Notes: generated from the letters alone by a model not told the origin. A stretch of DNA of 64,000 bases from Clostridium sp. 1001271B_151109_B4 (GCF_015670405.1 NZ_JADPBQ010000009.1:46239-110238), one strand, 5' to 3'. Numbered from the stretch's first letter, positions 47,032-57,247 are shown. Numbers and translations: made by a program.

Positions 47032-48327
47032 TTATTTGTTTTCATATAATTCTTTTAACTTATCTGTAAAGCCTAATCTATTTTCTTCTAAACTCCCTAA
47101 TCTAAAGAAACAATTACCTTTAACATTAGATATTCCTCTTGAATATCTAATTTGATTTATTACCTCATTTTCATTTAACCATGCCTCTCCATAAGTTGAA
47201 TCATTTATTTTATAAATAGCATTTCCTATATATAGTTCTACATTTGTCCCATCAACTTGTTTAGCCCACCAATCAACAAGAGTAGCATAAGGTGCATTTG
47301 TATTATCAAATTGCCAATATATTTGTGGAATAATATAATCAATATATCCCTCTTTTATCCACTTCTTTGAATCTACATAAACATCATCATAACTACTTAA
47401 TCCACTTGTTGCACTTCCTCCAACTGATTCTCCATTTCTCCAGATTCCAAATGGACTCACTCCAAACCTTAATGTAGAATCTTTTGATTTTATTGCATTA
47501 TTTAGTTCACTAATAAAGGAATTAACGTTATTTCTTCTCCATTCTTCCTTTGATGAAAATCCTTCACCATACTTTTTATATGTTGAATCATCAGGAAAAT
47601 CTAATCCCTTGACTGGATAAGGATAAAAATAATCATCAAGTACAATACCATCTATATTATATTTATCGACTACTTCTAAAATTAAATCTATTACATATTT
47701 CCTTACCTCTGGTATTCCAATATCTAAATAACTATATTTATCATATTTTACAATCCAATCCTTATTTTCTTTTAAAGGACTTCCTTCAGGTAATTCATTA
47801 ATATAATCATCAAAATTAAATTTCTCTGAATTACTATCTATTCTAAATGGATTAAACCAAGCTTGCAATTCTATTCCTCTTTTATGGGCTTCTTCTATTG
47901 CAAATTCTAATGGATCATATCCTGGATCCTTGCCTAATTCTCCAGTTAAATATTTTGACCAGGGTGAATACTCTGACTCATATAAAGCATCTCCCATAGG
48001 TCTTACTTGAAAAAATACAGTATTCATATTATTATCTTCAATAAAATCCAATTTTTCCTTTAATAATTCCTTTTGCATCTTATTGTTGTTATAGCTACCT
48101 ACTTCAGGCCAATCTAAATTATTAACTGTTGATATCCATACCCCTCTCATTTCTCCTTGCTCCTCAAACTTGCTATTAAAAATATCATTACTATTATTAC
48201 TTTCAACCACTTCTTTTTCATTATTGCTCTTACTACTATTTATTTTGTCTAGTTTAATATTTAAAACTATTGCTACAACTATCCATATAGCAATAAAAAT
48301 TATAAAAAACTTATAACTATTTTTCAT
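47032..48327 (-). CDS. Glycoside hydrolase-like protein (GHL10/DUF187 family), membrane anchored
   Basis: The 431-residue product has an N-terminal membrane segment (about 7-25) and a Ser/Asn-rich linker, then a TIM-barrel of the GHL10 type: RGVWISTVNNLDWPE, NTVFFQVRPMGDALYESEYSPWS, ELQAWFNPFRI, DGIVLDDYFYPYP, FGVSPFGIWRNG and IIPQIYWQF. Related proteins act on cell-wall or surface glycans, and several lack proven substrates. The AspAsp pair in the VLDDYFYP segment is a likely catalytic site. AGGAGA precedes the ATG. It is likely monocistronic. Confidence 0.88.
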   Translation of the reverse strand: MKNSYKFFIIFIAIWIVVAIVLNIKLDKINSSKSNNEKEVVESNNSNDIFNSKFEEQGEMRGVWISTVNNLDWPEVGSYNNNKMQKELLKEKLDFIEDNNMNTVFFQVRPMGDALYESEYSPWSKYLTGELGKDPGYDPLEFAIEEAHKRGIELQAWFNPFRIDSNSEKFNFDDYINELPEGSPLKENKDWIVKYDKYSYLDIGIPEVRKYVIDLILEVVDKYNIDGIVLDDYFYPYPVKGLDFPDDSTYKKYGEGFSSKEEWRRNNVNSFISELNNAIKSKDSTLRFGVSPFGIWRNGESVGGSATSGLSSYDDVYVDSKKWIKEGYIDYIIPQIYWQFDNTNAPYATLVDWWAKQVDGTNVELYIGNAIYKINDSTYGEAWLNENEVINQIRYSRGISNVKGNCFFRLGSLEENRLGFTDKLKELYENK

Positions 48328-48504
48328 CTCAATCTCCTGTTACCCAAAGTCAATATTTTCTTTATCTTTTACATAATTTTATTCCCTATATGAGATATAC
48401 TCTTTTCTATTAAAAATTATTCCATATTATTTATTACCTTCCTATACTATTTAATATATCAAACTATACATGATCTTAAAAATTTTTGTGCCCCTTTTTG
48501 CAAA

Positions 48505-48538
48505 AAAACAAAAAAATAGCCTATGAAAATAGGCTATT
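48505..48538 (-). terminator. Terminator of nox
   Basis: On the minus strand AATAGCCTA (48515-48523) pairs with 48530-48538 and is followed by TTTTTTTG. Confidence 0.88.
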
Positions 48539-48545
48539 TATAATA

Positions 48546-49877
48546 TTATAGAGCTTTTAAAGCTACTGCATTTAAAATGCTCCATGGTTTATTAAAATGT
48601 GGTTGGAAGAAGAAATCTGTCATAGCTAATTCTTCAATAGTCATTTCATTTTGAATAACAACTGATAAAGTATTCATAAATTGAGTTAAATCTATATCAG
48701 AAATTATTTGTCCACCGATTACTCTTCTTGTATCTTTATCAAATACTAACTTAACAGTAGCTGGTAAGTATGTTGGCATAAATTCAGGTCTATAGTTATC
48801 AGTTAATTCAACTGAACCAACATTCATTTTAGTAGTAGCTTTAGCAACTTCTTCTGTTAAGCCTGTTGAAGCTATACATTTTTCGTAAATTTTGATTCCT
48901 GAAGTACCTTGTGTTCCCATATACTTCAATGTAGGTTCAACTATATTTCTTGCAACTAAAGTTCCCATTCTTACAGCATTTGTTGCAAGTGGAATGTATC
49001 TTGTATCATGAGCAGGATTGTATTTAACAACACAGCAATCTCCAGCTGCAAAAACATCTTCCTTACTAGTTCTCATATATTCATCAATTATAATAGCTCC
49101 ATTTGGTAATGTATCTAACTTTCCTTGTACTAATTTAGTATTAGGTGCAAATCCAATACATAATACTACTAAATCGCCTTCGTAACTTCCCTTTTCAGTA
49201 ACAACCTTAGATACTTTCCCATTTTCACCTTCAAACTTAGATACCTTTTCTCCTAATACTAAGTTAACTCCTCTATCTGTAAATTCTTTTTCTGCGATAT
49301 CAGTAAACTCTTTATCTAAGTATTTAGCCATTATTCTTTCTTCAGCATCAATTAGAGTTACTTTTTTACCTTGCATCTCAAATGCTTCTACTAATTCAAC
49401 TCCAATGTATCCAGCACCAATTATTACTACATTCTTAGCTGTTTTTGATTTTTCTATAATTTCTACTGCATGGTCATGATTTTTACATAATAAAATATTA
49501 TCTAAATCTCCACCTTCAAATCTTGGTACTATTGGCCATGATCCTAATGTTAAAACCAATTTATCGTAATTATCTTCAAATTCTTCATTAGTTAAAAGAT
49601 TTTTAACTTTTAATATTTTATTATCAAAATCAATATTTAAAACTTCATGCTTCATGTTTGTTACAACACCCATTTTAGCTAAGTTTTCAGGTGAGTTATA
49701 GAAAAGATTTTTAGTTTCTTTTATAACTCCTCCTACATTTAATGCAATTCCACAAGACAAGAATGATAAATTATCATTTTTTTCATATATTGTGATTTCA
49801 CTTTCAGGGTGAAGTTCCTTTAAATTAACTACTGCTGCAGTTCCTGCATGAGTACATCCTACTACTACTATTTTCAT
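48546..49877 (-). CDS. nox: NADH oxidase, water-forming type
   Basis: The 443-residue flavoenzyme belongs to the NADH oxidase/CoA-disulfide reductase family. It starts MKIVVVGCTHAGTAAV (FAD site), has the redox-active Cys42 in LSFLSCGIALNVGG, an NADH site VVIIGAGYIGVELVEAF (about 149) and the second FAD motif DVFAAGDCCVV. The close match to lactic-acid-bacteria Nox sequences favours four-electron reduction of O2 to water, which protects an anaerobe and regenerates NAD+. CoA-disulfide reductase is the alternative. Its promoter has a Rex-like site upstream. Confidence 0.9.
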   Translation of the reverse strand: MKIVVVGCTHAGTAAVVNLKELHPESEITIYEKNDNLSFLSCGIALNVGGVIKETKNLFYNSPENLAKMGVVTNMKHEVLNIDFDNKILKVKNLLTNEEFEDNYDKLVLTLGSWPIVPRFEGGDLDNILLCKNHDHAVEIIEKSKTAKNVVIIGAGYIGVELVEAFEMQGKKVTLIDAEERIMAKYLDKEFTDIAEKEFTDRGVNLVLGEKVSKFEGENGKVSKVVTEKGSYEGDLVVLCIGFAPNTKLVQGKLDTLPNGAIIIDEYMRTSKEDVFAAGDCCVVKYNPAHDTRYIPLATNAVRMGTLVARNIVEPTLKYMGTQGTSGIKIYEKCIASTGLTEEVAKATTKMNVGSVELTDNYRPEFMPTYLPATVKLVFDKDTRRVIGGQIISDIDLTQFMNTLSVVIQNEMTIEELAMTDFFFQPHFNKPWSILNAVALKAL

Positions 49878-49949
49878 ATTAATTCCTCCTAAAGCTAAAA
49901 ACTATCTTAAAATATTTATTTTTAATTAATAATTATTTTCCTTAATTAA

Positions 49950-50013
49950 ATCATACTACTTTACTAAGGAATAGTAAAGAGGTTTTTTAAAAAAATTGTT
50001 TTTTTTTTAACAA
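49950..50013 (-). promoter_or_regulatory. nox promoter with inverted repeat and Rex-like site
   Basis: On the minus strand TTTACT (49973-49978) and TATGAT (49950-49955) are 17 bases apart. CTTTACTA-N5-TAGTAAAG (49959-49979) overlaps the -35 and spacer. Upstream, TTGTT-T8-AACAA (49996-50013) matches the Rex consensus TTGTTAANNNNTTAACAA at 12 of 14 fixed positions. Rex regulating an NADH oxidase is inference. Confidence 0.6.
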
Positions 50014-50368
50014 ACACCTTTGGATAATACATTTAGTCTCTTTATCTGTTATTTTTTCTTATTCAATACTCTTTATGTATTTCTATATTAACTAATTTAT
50101 GAACATATAAAATTCTGCGGCTCTACTACATTAATTTACAAATAATTTATTTTGTATTAAAATTATTTCTTTATAATTTTATAAAGTAAAACTATATACT
50201 CTATTCTCTCTTATATATTCATATTTTTATATCTAAACCTTTTTATTTTAATTTTATTGCATTTTATATCGTTTTCACTAATTTTGAACATTTTTTGCCT
50301 AATTTTAGTAAACATATCAATAGTTCATCATAAAATACCAGTAAGTAATTATATAAGGAGAATTCTAT
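50014..50368. other. AT-rich intergenic stretch
   Basis: These 355 bases between the nox control region and the small plus-strand gene are very AT-rich, with no frame that has a ribosome site. They presumably contain the promoter of the gene at 50369; I see nothing else. Confidence 0.6.
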
Positions 50369-50557
50369 ATGGGAAAAAGTGCATGGAAATATGCTTTAGA
50401 AATTATTTCGATAGCTACTGATATTGATGAACTAAATACAAAATTAAGTAAAACAGATAAGATTAGTGAACGTACAATACTTTCAGCAAAAATTGATACT
50501 CTTGAAGCTAAATTGTTTGAAATTAAAGATAAGCTAAAATCAGTTAATTTAACTTAG
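50369..50557 (+). CDS. Small coiled-coil-like protein, unknown
   Basis: The 62-residue product has AAGGAG 9 bases before its ATG and a terminator-like hairpin after the stop. It is highly charged and helical. A heptad-like run (DELNTKLSKTDKISERTILSAKIDTLEAKLFEIKDKLKSV, given here only as a description of residues 20-59 in outline) suggests a coiled coil. The first residues MGKSAWKYALEIISIA could be amphipathic. I recognise no family and see no functional context; it lies between the nox control region and the convergent amylopullulanase gene. Confidence 0.55.
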   Translation: MGKSAWKYALEIISIATDIDELNTKLSKTDKISERTILSAKIDTLEAKLFEIKDKLKSVNLT

Positions 50558-50605
50558 CTTATTTATACTTATTAAAAAAGAGAATTCAAACTGACTTTAA
50601 TGCCA

Positions 50606-50641
50606 AGAAAGCCCTAGGTTTTATCCTAGAGCTTTCTTTAT
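50606..50641. terminator. Terminator between the small gene and the amylopullulanase gene
   Basis: AGAAAGC-c-CTAGG pairs with CCTAG-a-GCTTTCT around a TTTTAT loop and is followed by TTATTATT on the plus strand. It sits between convergent genes and may serve both. Confidence 0.75.
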
Positions 50642-50643
50642 TA

Positions 50644-53600
50644 TTATATTAATTCTTCTTTTTTCTTATATACCATTACTATTCCACCAGCAGTACACAA
50701 TAATGCAATTATTATATAATTCATTATGTTTGTCCCACCAGTTTGAGGTAATATATTACCATCAACAGCAGTTGATTTTTCAGCAATTATAAACTTTCCT
50801 ATTTTATCTGTTGTAAATACTATAGTATTACCTTCAATTTTACTTTCTACTATTTCAAATTTCTTACTTTCTTCATTATAGTAGAATGCAGATAATTTAG
50901 ATTTATTTAATCCTTTTAATTCATCATCTGTTAATGTAATTGACATTGTAATTCTGCCATCATTTGTAGTCTTTATCTTTGTAAACTTATCGCCATTCTT
51001 TATAGATAAATCTACTTCATAAACTTTTTTCACTGCCTTTAACCCTTTTGTAATAGCATTATCAATAGCATTTTTAAATTTCACTATTATAGATGAACCA
51101 TCTACAAGTAAAGTTTTATCAAATACACTAAATGGTATTAATAATGTTTGATTGTCATTTACTATTTCTATAGAACCATTACCATTTTTAATACTTTCTA
51201 TATCAGTAATCTCTATAGTAACTTCATCACTTGGTTTACTAATATTAATTTTATTATTACCATCTTTATCTGTGATTTTATCAATCTTTATAGTTCCATC
51301 TTCTTCCGGCTTAACTTCAACTGATGGATCATCATCTTCTGAGTCAGGGTTTTTCTTTTCTACTGTAACTTTAATTTCCTTAGTAGTTTCTTTTCCATTT
51401 TCATCCACTACCTTATATATAACCTTATATTCTCCTTCTTTAGAAGTATCAACTGTATTTTCAACTACCTCTAACTTTTCTGTAATATCATTTCCTTCTG
51501 CATCAACTGCAGTAACCCCTTCTAATGCATTAAATACATCTCCAACCTTTAACATTTTATCATTTGCATTGATAGTTGGTCCTGGTATTTCTTCACCTTC
51601 ACCCAATCTTGTTATTTCTAGTGATAAATCTTTTGTAGCAAATCCTATTGCTTCTTCATTATTATTAAATATATCTGGGTTACTTTTATTCTCTTCTGTT
51701 GGTTCGATATGAATTTTAATATCATTTTTTCCAACATTTAATTTAACTTGATGTGCGAAAGTTCCATTTTCATCAACTTCAACTTTTTCGCCGTTTATAG
51801 TTAAATTTGGATCTAACATTGAATTACCTTTAACTGTAATAGTTTCATTTTTTGTATAGCTTCCATTTGATGGATCTAATACAACTACAGGCATATCCTT
51901 CCATCTTACAACTTCGTTTTCAACAAGCATTTTACCATTACCTTGATTTACAACTGTAATTTTTTCATTACCACCTTCTCCAGTAGTGCAACCATATTTA
52001 CTTTGATTAGCAGCCTTTGGATTTGAATAATTCATTAACGCTTCTTGATTCCACGATCCACCTTTAACATACTTATATTCAATTTGTTCACCTTCTAAAA
52101 CTGAAATAGTATAAGTCCAGTCAGCTGAAACTGCACCATTCCTACTCATTTCCCATGAACTTACATCCCATCCGTTCATTCCTCCTGGCATTGTTATTAC
52201 TGCATCAAGCGGTGTATACGAAGGAGCATGTAATTTAAATGTTACTTCTACCATAACTAAATCCGGTGTAACATTAACTAAATTTGACTTAATTGAATTA
52301 CCACCATTAGTATAAGCAATTACTTCATATTTATATTCAGTTTTATTTTTCACATCTGTATCTTTATATGATACTGCTAATTTATCTTGAATTCTTGCAA
52401 CTACAACTCCATTTCTAACAATTTCATATAGAGCTATATTATTTTCTCCAACAACATCCCAACTTAAATTTACTTCTCCTGATTGTTCTTCTGGAGTCTT
52501 TAACTTAATAGCATCTGCTGGAGTTACATCATCATTAACAGATAATTTAAATGATTTAACATCTGTAGACTTTATACTATCCTTGTCATCAAATCCATAA
52601 GTTCCTTTAGTAGTAAACTCAAACTTATATTCATACTTTCCATCTTTATTTGCTATAAATGACGCTGTGAATACATCATTATCCTCATTTTCCTCTAAAT
52701 AGCTTGCTTTAAATATTGTAAATTCCTCATCTCCAGGATATTTAACTAATAACCTTCCAACTAATCCATCAGATGCTCCTTCTACATTTGAAATATCTTC
52801 TATATATACTTCAGAATTAACATTTATAGCTGATGATATATCAACTTTATCAGCTTTTACATCACTCAAGTTACCAAGCCATGTAATCTCTGAATGTGGA
52901 GTTAATCCATCACTCCAAGATAAAGGTGATTCATTTCCATCTTTATCTATTGCACTTACTGCAAAGTATAATCTATTACCATTTGTTAATTGATTAATTA
53001 TAATCTCAGTATTATCTACTATCTTAACTTCTGTTTCTAAACTTCCCTTAAAGCTTGAAGAATAAACTTTATATTCTTTTGCTCCTTTTACAGAATCCCA
53101 TTTTAAAGTTACTTCTCCATTACCTTCTGTTCCTATAACTTTACTAACTGCTTCAGGCAATTTTATAACATTAGTGCTTGTCATCATTCTACCAGTCATT
53201 GCAGGAACAGTTATTTCAACCTTTCCATCCTTAACTGAAACTTTATAATTAGAATCTAGTCCATCAACAAAATCTGTACCATTTCCAGTAAATTTTTTTA
53301 AATCTAAAGTTACTTTTGCATCGCTATTTGTAGGGTTAATAGCTACTATAGCATGGCTATCCTCATAGCTTCTTCCATATACATATACACCATCAGTGCC
53401 AGTATATAAAGTTGTTAAATCACCATAAGAAAATAATTCTTTATTATTTTCTCTAACTGATCCAATTGCTTCATAGAAACTAACTAATGAATCATCTTCA
53501 TTTCCCCATGGATAAGTTCTTCTACAGTCTGGATCCTTAGATCCTGTAACTCCAGCTTCATCTCCATAGTAAATAGTAGGAGCTCCAGCATAACCAAACT

Positions 53601-56600
53601 CAAATAAAGAAGCAAGCTTTAATCTTTGCTTTCCTAAACTTTCATCATAGTCCCCGAATTCAGCTCTTTCAGAAGAATCACTTCCCCCTCCTAATACATA
53701 AATCGCTCTTGCAACATCATGAGACCCCATTAAGTTCATTAATGCATAAAACGCTTCCTCTGGATAATCTTCATAAACTGCCATTAATGTATCATTTAAC
53801 CTTGTTGCATTACCATTTTTTAAATAATCAATTAATGCAGCTCTTATTCTATAATTCATAACCGAATCATATTGATCTCCAATAAAATATTTTGAGGCAT
53901 CATCCCAGATTTCCCCTAAAATAAGTGTTTCACTATTATGCTCCTTCATTACTTCTCTAAAATCATTCCAAAATACTGTATCGACTTCATTAGCAACATC
54001 AAGTCTCCAACCATCTGCTCCCCAGTCAATCCATTGTTTTGCAACAGAATCTTCATCCTTATAGATATAATCAACTAACTCTTTGTTATTCCATTCACTT
54101 TCTTTATTGACAAATTCATCACTTTCACTAGCTAAACCTAATTTAATAGCATCTTTCTTACTTAATGATTTAAATTCTGGTAGTGAATCATATCCCCACC
54201 ATCCTTGATAATCATATCTTTCATTTGTTGTTCCAACATCAACCTTAGTATTATTAATATTGAACCATAAATGCCATTTTTCTTCACTAAATGTTTGTCC
54301 ATCTTTTATAAAATAATCATCTGCCTTAGTCATTGCGGCTTCTTCTGTTATTCCTTCATTATTCATTGAATCATATACATATGACCAATATTCATATGCA
54401 CCAACTGTATCATATTTACCATATCTATCAAAATAAATTGAATCATCACCAACATGGTTAAATACTCCATCTACAATTAAATGCATTCCTCTACTCTTTA
54501 ACTCAGCAGTAAATGCCTTAAATTCTTCTTCTGTTCCAAACATAGGGTCTAAAGTTTTATAGTCTGTAGCATCATATTTATGGTTCGAAGCAGCCATAGA
54601 AACTGGATTTAAATACAAAGTATTAACTCCTAATCCTTGTAAATAATCTAACTTCTTTTGAATTCCTTCAATATCACCACCAAAGAAATCATTTGACCAT
54701 ATTTCGTCACCAGTGTATGCTCCATCAATATCGTCCATATTATTTTCACCCAATCTAGGGTTATCTGGTAATGAGTTCCAAGATTCATGAGTTTCTATTG
54801 GTTCCTCTCCTCTTGCATTTTCTTTAGCTGTATCATTTGATTCATCCCCATTAAAGAATCTATCAGGGAAAATTTGATAAACAACTGCTTCTTTCATCCA
54901 ATCAGGTGTTGTATAGTCTTTGTCATAAACAGTTAATTGGAAGAATAGTCCGTTTTTATCTCCTACAGTTCCTATTTTACCTTCGCTACCATCTTCACAA
55001 TAATATTTTACAGTATCACCATCACCAGCAATAAATTTATATCCATATACTCCAATTTCATCCGGAGTAAATGTAGCTTCCCATATATCAACTTCTTCCT
55101 CATCTACAGTGATAGTTGAAACCTTTTCCATATTATAAAGATCTGATCTATTTGTATTTGTATTTCTCACTAATACTCTAGCATATTGCAAATCACCTTT
55201 TTGAGAATGCATTCTAACTGTTACATCAGTTCCTTGAACAACAGCCCCAAATGGATATTTATAAAGACTATCCCAAGTATTGTGATACAACATATCACCA
55301 TTTACTTGGCCATCTAAATCTGTTATTTCTTTTGAAACCAATGGCGAATGATACCCAAAAGCTTCTTTTCCTTGTGATAAGTATACATCTAATGTTCCAT
55401 CATTAGATACATGCCTCAAATCAATAAATCTATTACTATCTACATCTTTTTCGGCCCATTCATTCTCACCTTCAGTTCTCTTAACAATGAACCCCATATT
55501 AGTATCATTAACTAAGTTTGCATATACCTTAGTTGCTACTTTACCATAACTATCTTCTGAAGTTAATTCTAATGTTTCTCCATCATTTCCGTCTAACCAT
55601 GTCCATATATTCCAGTTATCATAATCTTTATTATTTCTCTTATAATGAATATTTATAGTAATATCTTCATATTCTTTTATAAATGCTCTTTGAATAATAC
55701 TTTTTGGTTTTTCCTTTTCACCATAAGTTACAACTATTTCATTATTTTCATTATTTAAATCAGAAATCTCATACTTTAGATCTCCAGTGGCTTTATTGTC
55801 CCAATCTTGTCCTTTTTTAACTATAATTCCTAGCTCACCTTCTGTTACATTAGCCGGTAATTCTAGTAACGTATATGCACCTTCTTTATCTACATAATCA
55901 AATTCAACAAATTTCCCTACTTCTCCTGGATACCATGTCCAAAATCCCCAGTTTTCGTATTCAATTTCCCCTTCTTTTATAAATCTTACTTTTACTGTTT
56001 TTTTCTCTTGTTGCTTTGGTACAACAATTACTGAATTATCTCCATTCACTTCTGCATTCAGTGAATCTTTAAATGCATCTTCCCAATTATCCCCTTCGTA
56101 TGGTTTAAATTGATATTCATATGTTCCTGGCTCTAAGTTAATTGTTGTAGAAAAAATACCTTGATCGTTTTTTTCCATTTTTATTTGTTTAGATATATTC
56201 CAATCAACCATTGATCCAATTAAATATAAAGTTTCTCCTTCATATTCAGCTCTAAATGTCACAGTACCATCTTCATTAATTTCTGGACTTTTTAATTCTG
56301 ATTCACCTTCTACTGAAATCAATGCATTAGAAGTAAAATCACCTTCTTTAACATGCTTAGGATTTAATGGGTCTCCTTGCCAATCTCCCACTTCTTGATC
56401 ATTTGTGTCTGGAGACCAAGTTACTATTCCATATTCATAATTTCCTGGTGCAAGATCTAATGTTACAGACCAAATATTTGAGCTACTTTCATTTATCATC
56501 TCATGTAAAACTGACCTTTCATTATCAAAAGATCCTTTTACTGCAACTCTCGTTTCTATTCCATTACCTAAATAATATAATGTAACCTTTCCATTACTAA

Positions 56601-57015
56601 CCTGTGGATTAACTACAACTGCTGGATTACTACCTTTTTTATATGAATTTAATGGATCACCCTTCCAATCACCATTAATATCATCAATAGTTGTATCTGC
56701 CCAGGTCACAATTCCATATTCATTTATTCCTGATATTCCCTCAACTGTGGTTGTCCAAATATTATTTTCACTTTTTATCATATCAATTGTATTCCAACCA
56801 CTAAATTCCCCCTTTACCTTTACATCATTTTCTGTTCCATCACCTTGATAATTAAAGGTAACAGTACCATCACTATTAACTACTGGGCTTTTTAATACTG
56901 TTTCAGCTAAAACATCACTCGCACTATTAGAAAACGGTACCAAATTTATACAAAATAAAACTAATGTCATTACCGCTATTTTCCATTTGTGCTTCATTAC
57001 CCCTCTTTTTTTCAT
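50644..57015 (-). CDS. Multidomain cell-wall-anchored amylopullulanase (GH13)
   Basis: The 2123-residue protein has a signal peptide (about 1-37). Three X25/starch-binding-like modules lie at about 40-335, and two CBM41-like modules (WGFWTWYPGE, WNIWTWLDGN) at about 340-560. A GH13 N-domain precedes the catalytic barrel, which starts VVYQIFPDRF near 710. Its nucleophile is in DGWRLDVANEV (about 1002), the acid/base in LILGEIWDDA (about 1034) and the third Asp in MGSHDVAR (about 1097). Two fibronectin-III modules, a CBM-like module (about 1590-1700), Ig-like domains and an LPQTG sortase signal near 2088 with a membrane tail complete it. It should cleave alpha-1,4 and alpha-1,6 glucans at the cell surface. 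Confidence 0.95.
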   Translation of the reverse strand: MKKRGVMKHKWKIAVMTLVLFCINLVPFSNSASDVLAETVLKSPVVNSDGTVTFNYQGDGTENDVKVKGEFSGWNTIDMIKSENNIWTTTVEGISGINEYGIVTWADTTIDDINGDWKGDPLNSYKKGSNPAVVVNPQVSNGKVTLYYLGNGIETRVAVKGSFDNERSVLHEMINESSSNIWSVTLDLAPGNYEYGIVTWSPDTNDQEVGDWQGDPLNPKHVKEGDFTSNALISVEGESELKSPEINEDGTVTFRAEYEGETLYLIGSMVDWNISKQIKMEKNDQGIFSTTINLEPGTYEYQFKPYEGDNWEDAFKDSLNAEVNGDNSVIVVPKQQEKKTVKVRFIKEGEIEYENWGFWTWYPGEVGKFVEFDYVDKEGAYTLLELPANVTEGELGIIVKKGQDWDNKATGDLKYEISDLNNENNEIVVTYGEKEKPKSIIQRAFIKEYEDITINIHYKRNNKDYDNWNIWTWLDGNDGETLELTSEDSYGKVATKVYANLVNDTNMGFIVKRTEGENEWAEKDVDSNRFIDLRHVSNDGTLDVYLSQGKEAFGYHSPLVSKEITDLDGQVNGDMLYHNTWDSLYKYPFGAVVQGTDVTVRMHSQKGDLQYARVLVRNTNTNRSDLYNMEKVSTITVDEEEVDIWEATFTPDEIGVYGYKFIAGDGDTVKYYCEDGSEGKIGTVGDKNGLFFQLTVYDKDYTTPDWMKEAVVYQIFPDRFFNGDESNDTAKENARGEEPIETHESWNSLPDNPRLGENNMDDIDGAYTGDEIWSNDFFGGDIEGIQKKLDYLQGLGVNTLYLNPVSMAASNHKYDATDYKTLDPMFGTEEEFKAFTAELKSRGMHLIVDGVFNHVGDDSIYFDRYGKYDTVGAYEYWSYVYDSMNNEGITEEAAMTKADDYFIKDGQTFSEEKWHLWFNINNTKVDVGTTNERYDYQGWWGYDSLPEFKSLSKKDAIKLGLASESDEFVNKESEWNNKELVDYIYKDEDSVAKQWIDWGADGWRLDVANEVDTVFWNDFREVMKEHNSETLILGEIWDDASKYFIGDQYDSVMNYRIRAALIDYLKNGNATRLNDTLMAVYEDYPEEAFYALMNLMGSHDVARAIYVLGGGSDSSERAEFGDYDESLGKQRLKLASLFEFGYAGAPTIYYGDEAGVTGSKDPDCRRTYPWGNEDDSLVSFYEAIGSVRENNKELFSYGDLTTLYTGTDGVYVYGRSYEDSHAIVAINPTNSDAKVTLDLKKFTGNGTDFVDGLDSNYKVSVKDGKVEITVPAMTGRMMTSTNVIKLPEAVSKVIGTEGNGEVTLKWDSVKGAKEYKVYSSSFKGSLETEVKIVDNTEIIINQLTNGNRLYFAVSAIDKDGNESPLSWSDGLTPHSEITWLGNLSDVKADKVDISSAINVNSEVYIEDISNVEGASDGLVGRLLVKYPGDEEFTIFKASYLEENEDNDVFTASFIANKDGKYEYKFEFTTKGTYGFDDKDSIKSTDVKSFKLSVNDDVTPADAIKLKTPEEQSGEVNLSWDVVGENNIALYEIVRNGVVVARIQDKLAVSYKDTDVKNKTEYKYEVIAYTNGGNSIKSNLVNVTPDLVMVEVTFKLHAPSYTPLDAVITMPGGMNGWDVSSWEMSRNGAVSADWTYTISVLEGEQIEYKYVKGGSWNQEALMNYSNPKAANQSKYGCTTGEGGNEKITVVNQGNGKMLVENEVVRWKDMPVVVLDPSNGSYTKNETITVKGNSMLDPNLTINGEKVEVDENGTFAHQVKLNVGKNDIKIHIEPTEENKSNPDIFNNNEEAIGFATKDLSLEITRLGEGEEIPGPTINANDKMLKVGDVFNALEGVTAVDAEGNDITEKLEVVENTVDTSKEGEYKVIYKVVDENGKETTKEIKVTVEKKNPDSEDDDPSVEVKPEEDGTIKIDKITDKDGNNKINISKPSDEVTIEITDIESIKNGNGSIEIVNDNQTLLIPFSVFDKTLLVDGSSIIVKFKNAIDNAITKGLKAVKKVYEVDLSIKNGDKFTKIKTTNDGRITMSITLTDDELKGLNKSKLSAFYYNEESKKFEIVESKIEGNTIVFTTDKIGKFIIAEKSTAVDGNILPQTGGTNIMNYIIIALLCTAGGIVMVYKKKEELI

Positions 57016-57068
57016 AAATTTCTCCTCCCTATTTTTTAATTTAAAAGAAAATACTTATACTACACATC

Positions 57069-57084
57069 TAGAAACCGTTCCCAA
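57069..57084 (-). promoter_or_regulatory. Candidate CcpA (cre) site upstream of the amylopullulanase gene
   Basis: The minus strand reads TTGGGAACGGTTTCTA, matching the cre consensus WTGNAARCGNWWWCAW at 12 of 14 specified positions. It lies downstream of the inferred promoter, a position typical of carbon catabolite repression. Confidence 0.6.
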
Positions 57085-57108
57085 ACAATTGTATTATCTT
57101 TTAAATTT

Positions 57109-57138
57109 ACTTTACTCTCTTATTGTAAAGTATTTCAA
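57109..57138 (-). promoter_or_regulatory. Amylopullulanase promoter with inverted repeat
   Basis: On the minus strand TTGAAA (57133-57138) and TAAAGT (57109-57114) are 18 bases apart. ACTTTAC-N9-GTAAAGT (57109-57131) overlaps the promoter and has the same CTTTAC-N9-GTAAAG form as the nox repeat. Confidence 0.5.
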
Positions 57139-57247
57139 CAGTTTATTTCTACCTTTTTTATATTTTTTGTACATTTTAACAAATATTTTTCCAAATTATT
57201 TATTTTTTTTTTACTTAATGCTATAATTTATTATATATGCACATAAA

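Noticed and set aside
51152..51712. A 186-codon plus-strand open frame
   Set aside because: It lies entirely within the amylopullulanase gene on the other strand, is Ser/Thr/Val-rich as expected of an antisense shadow, and has no ribosome site.
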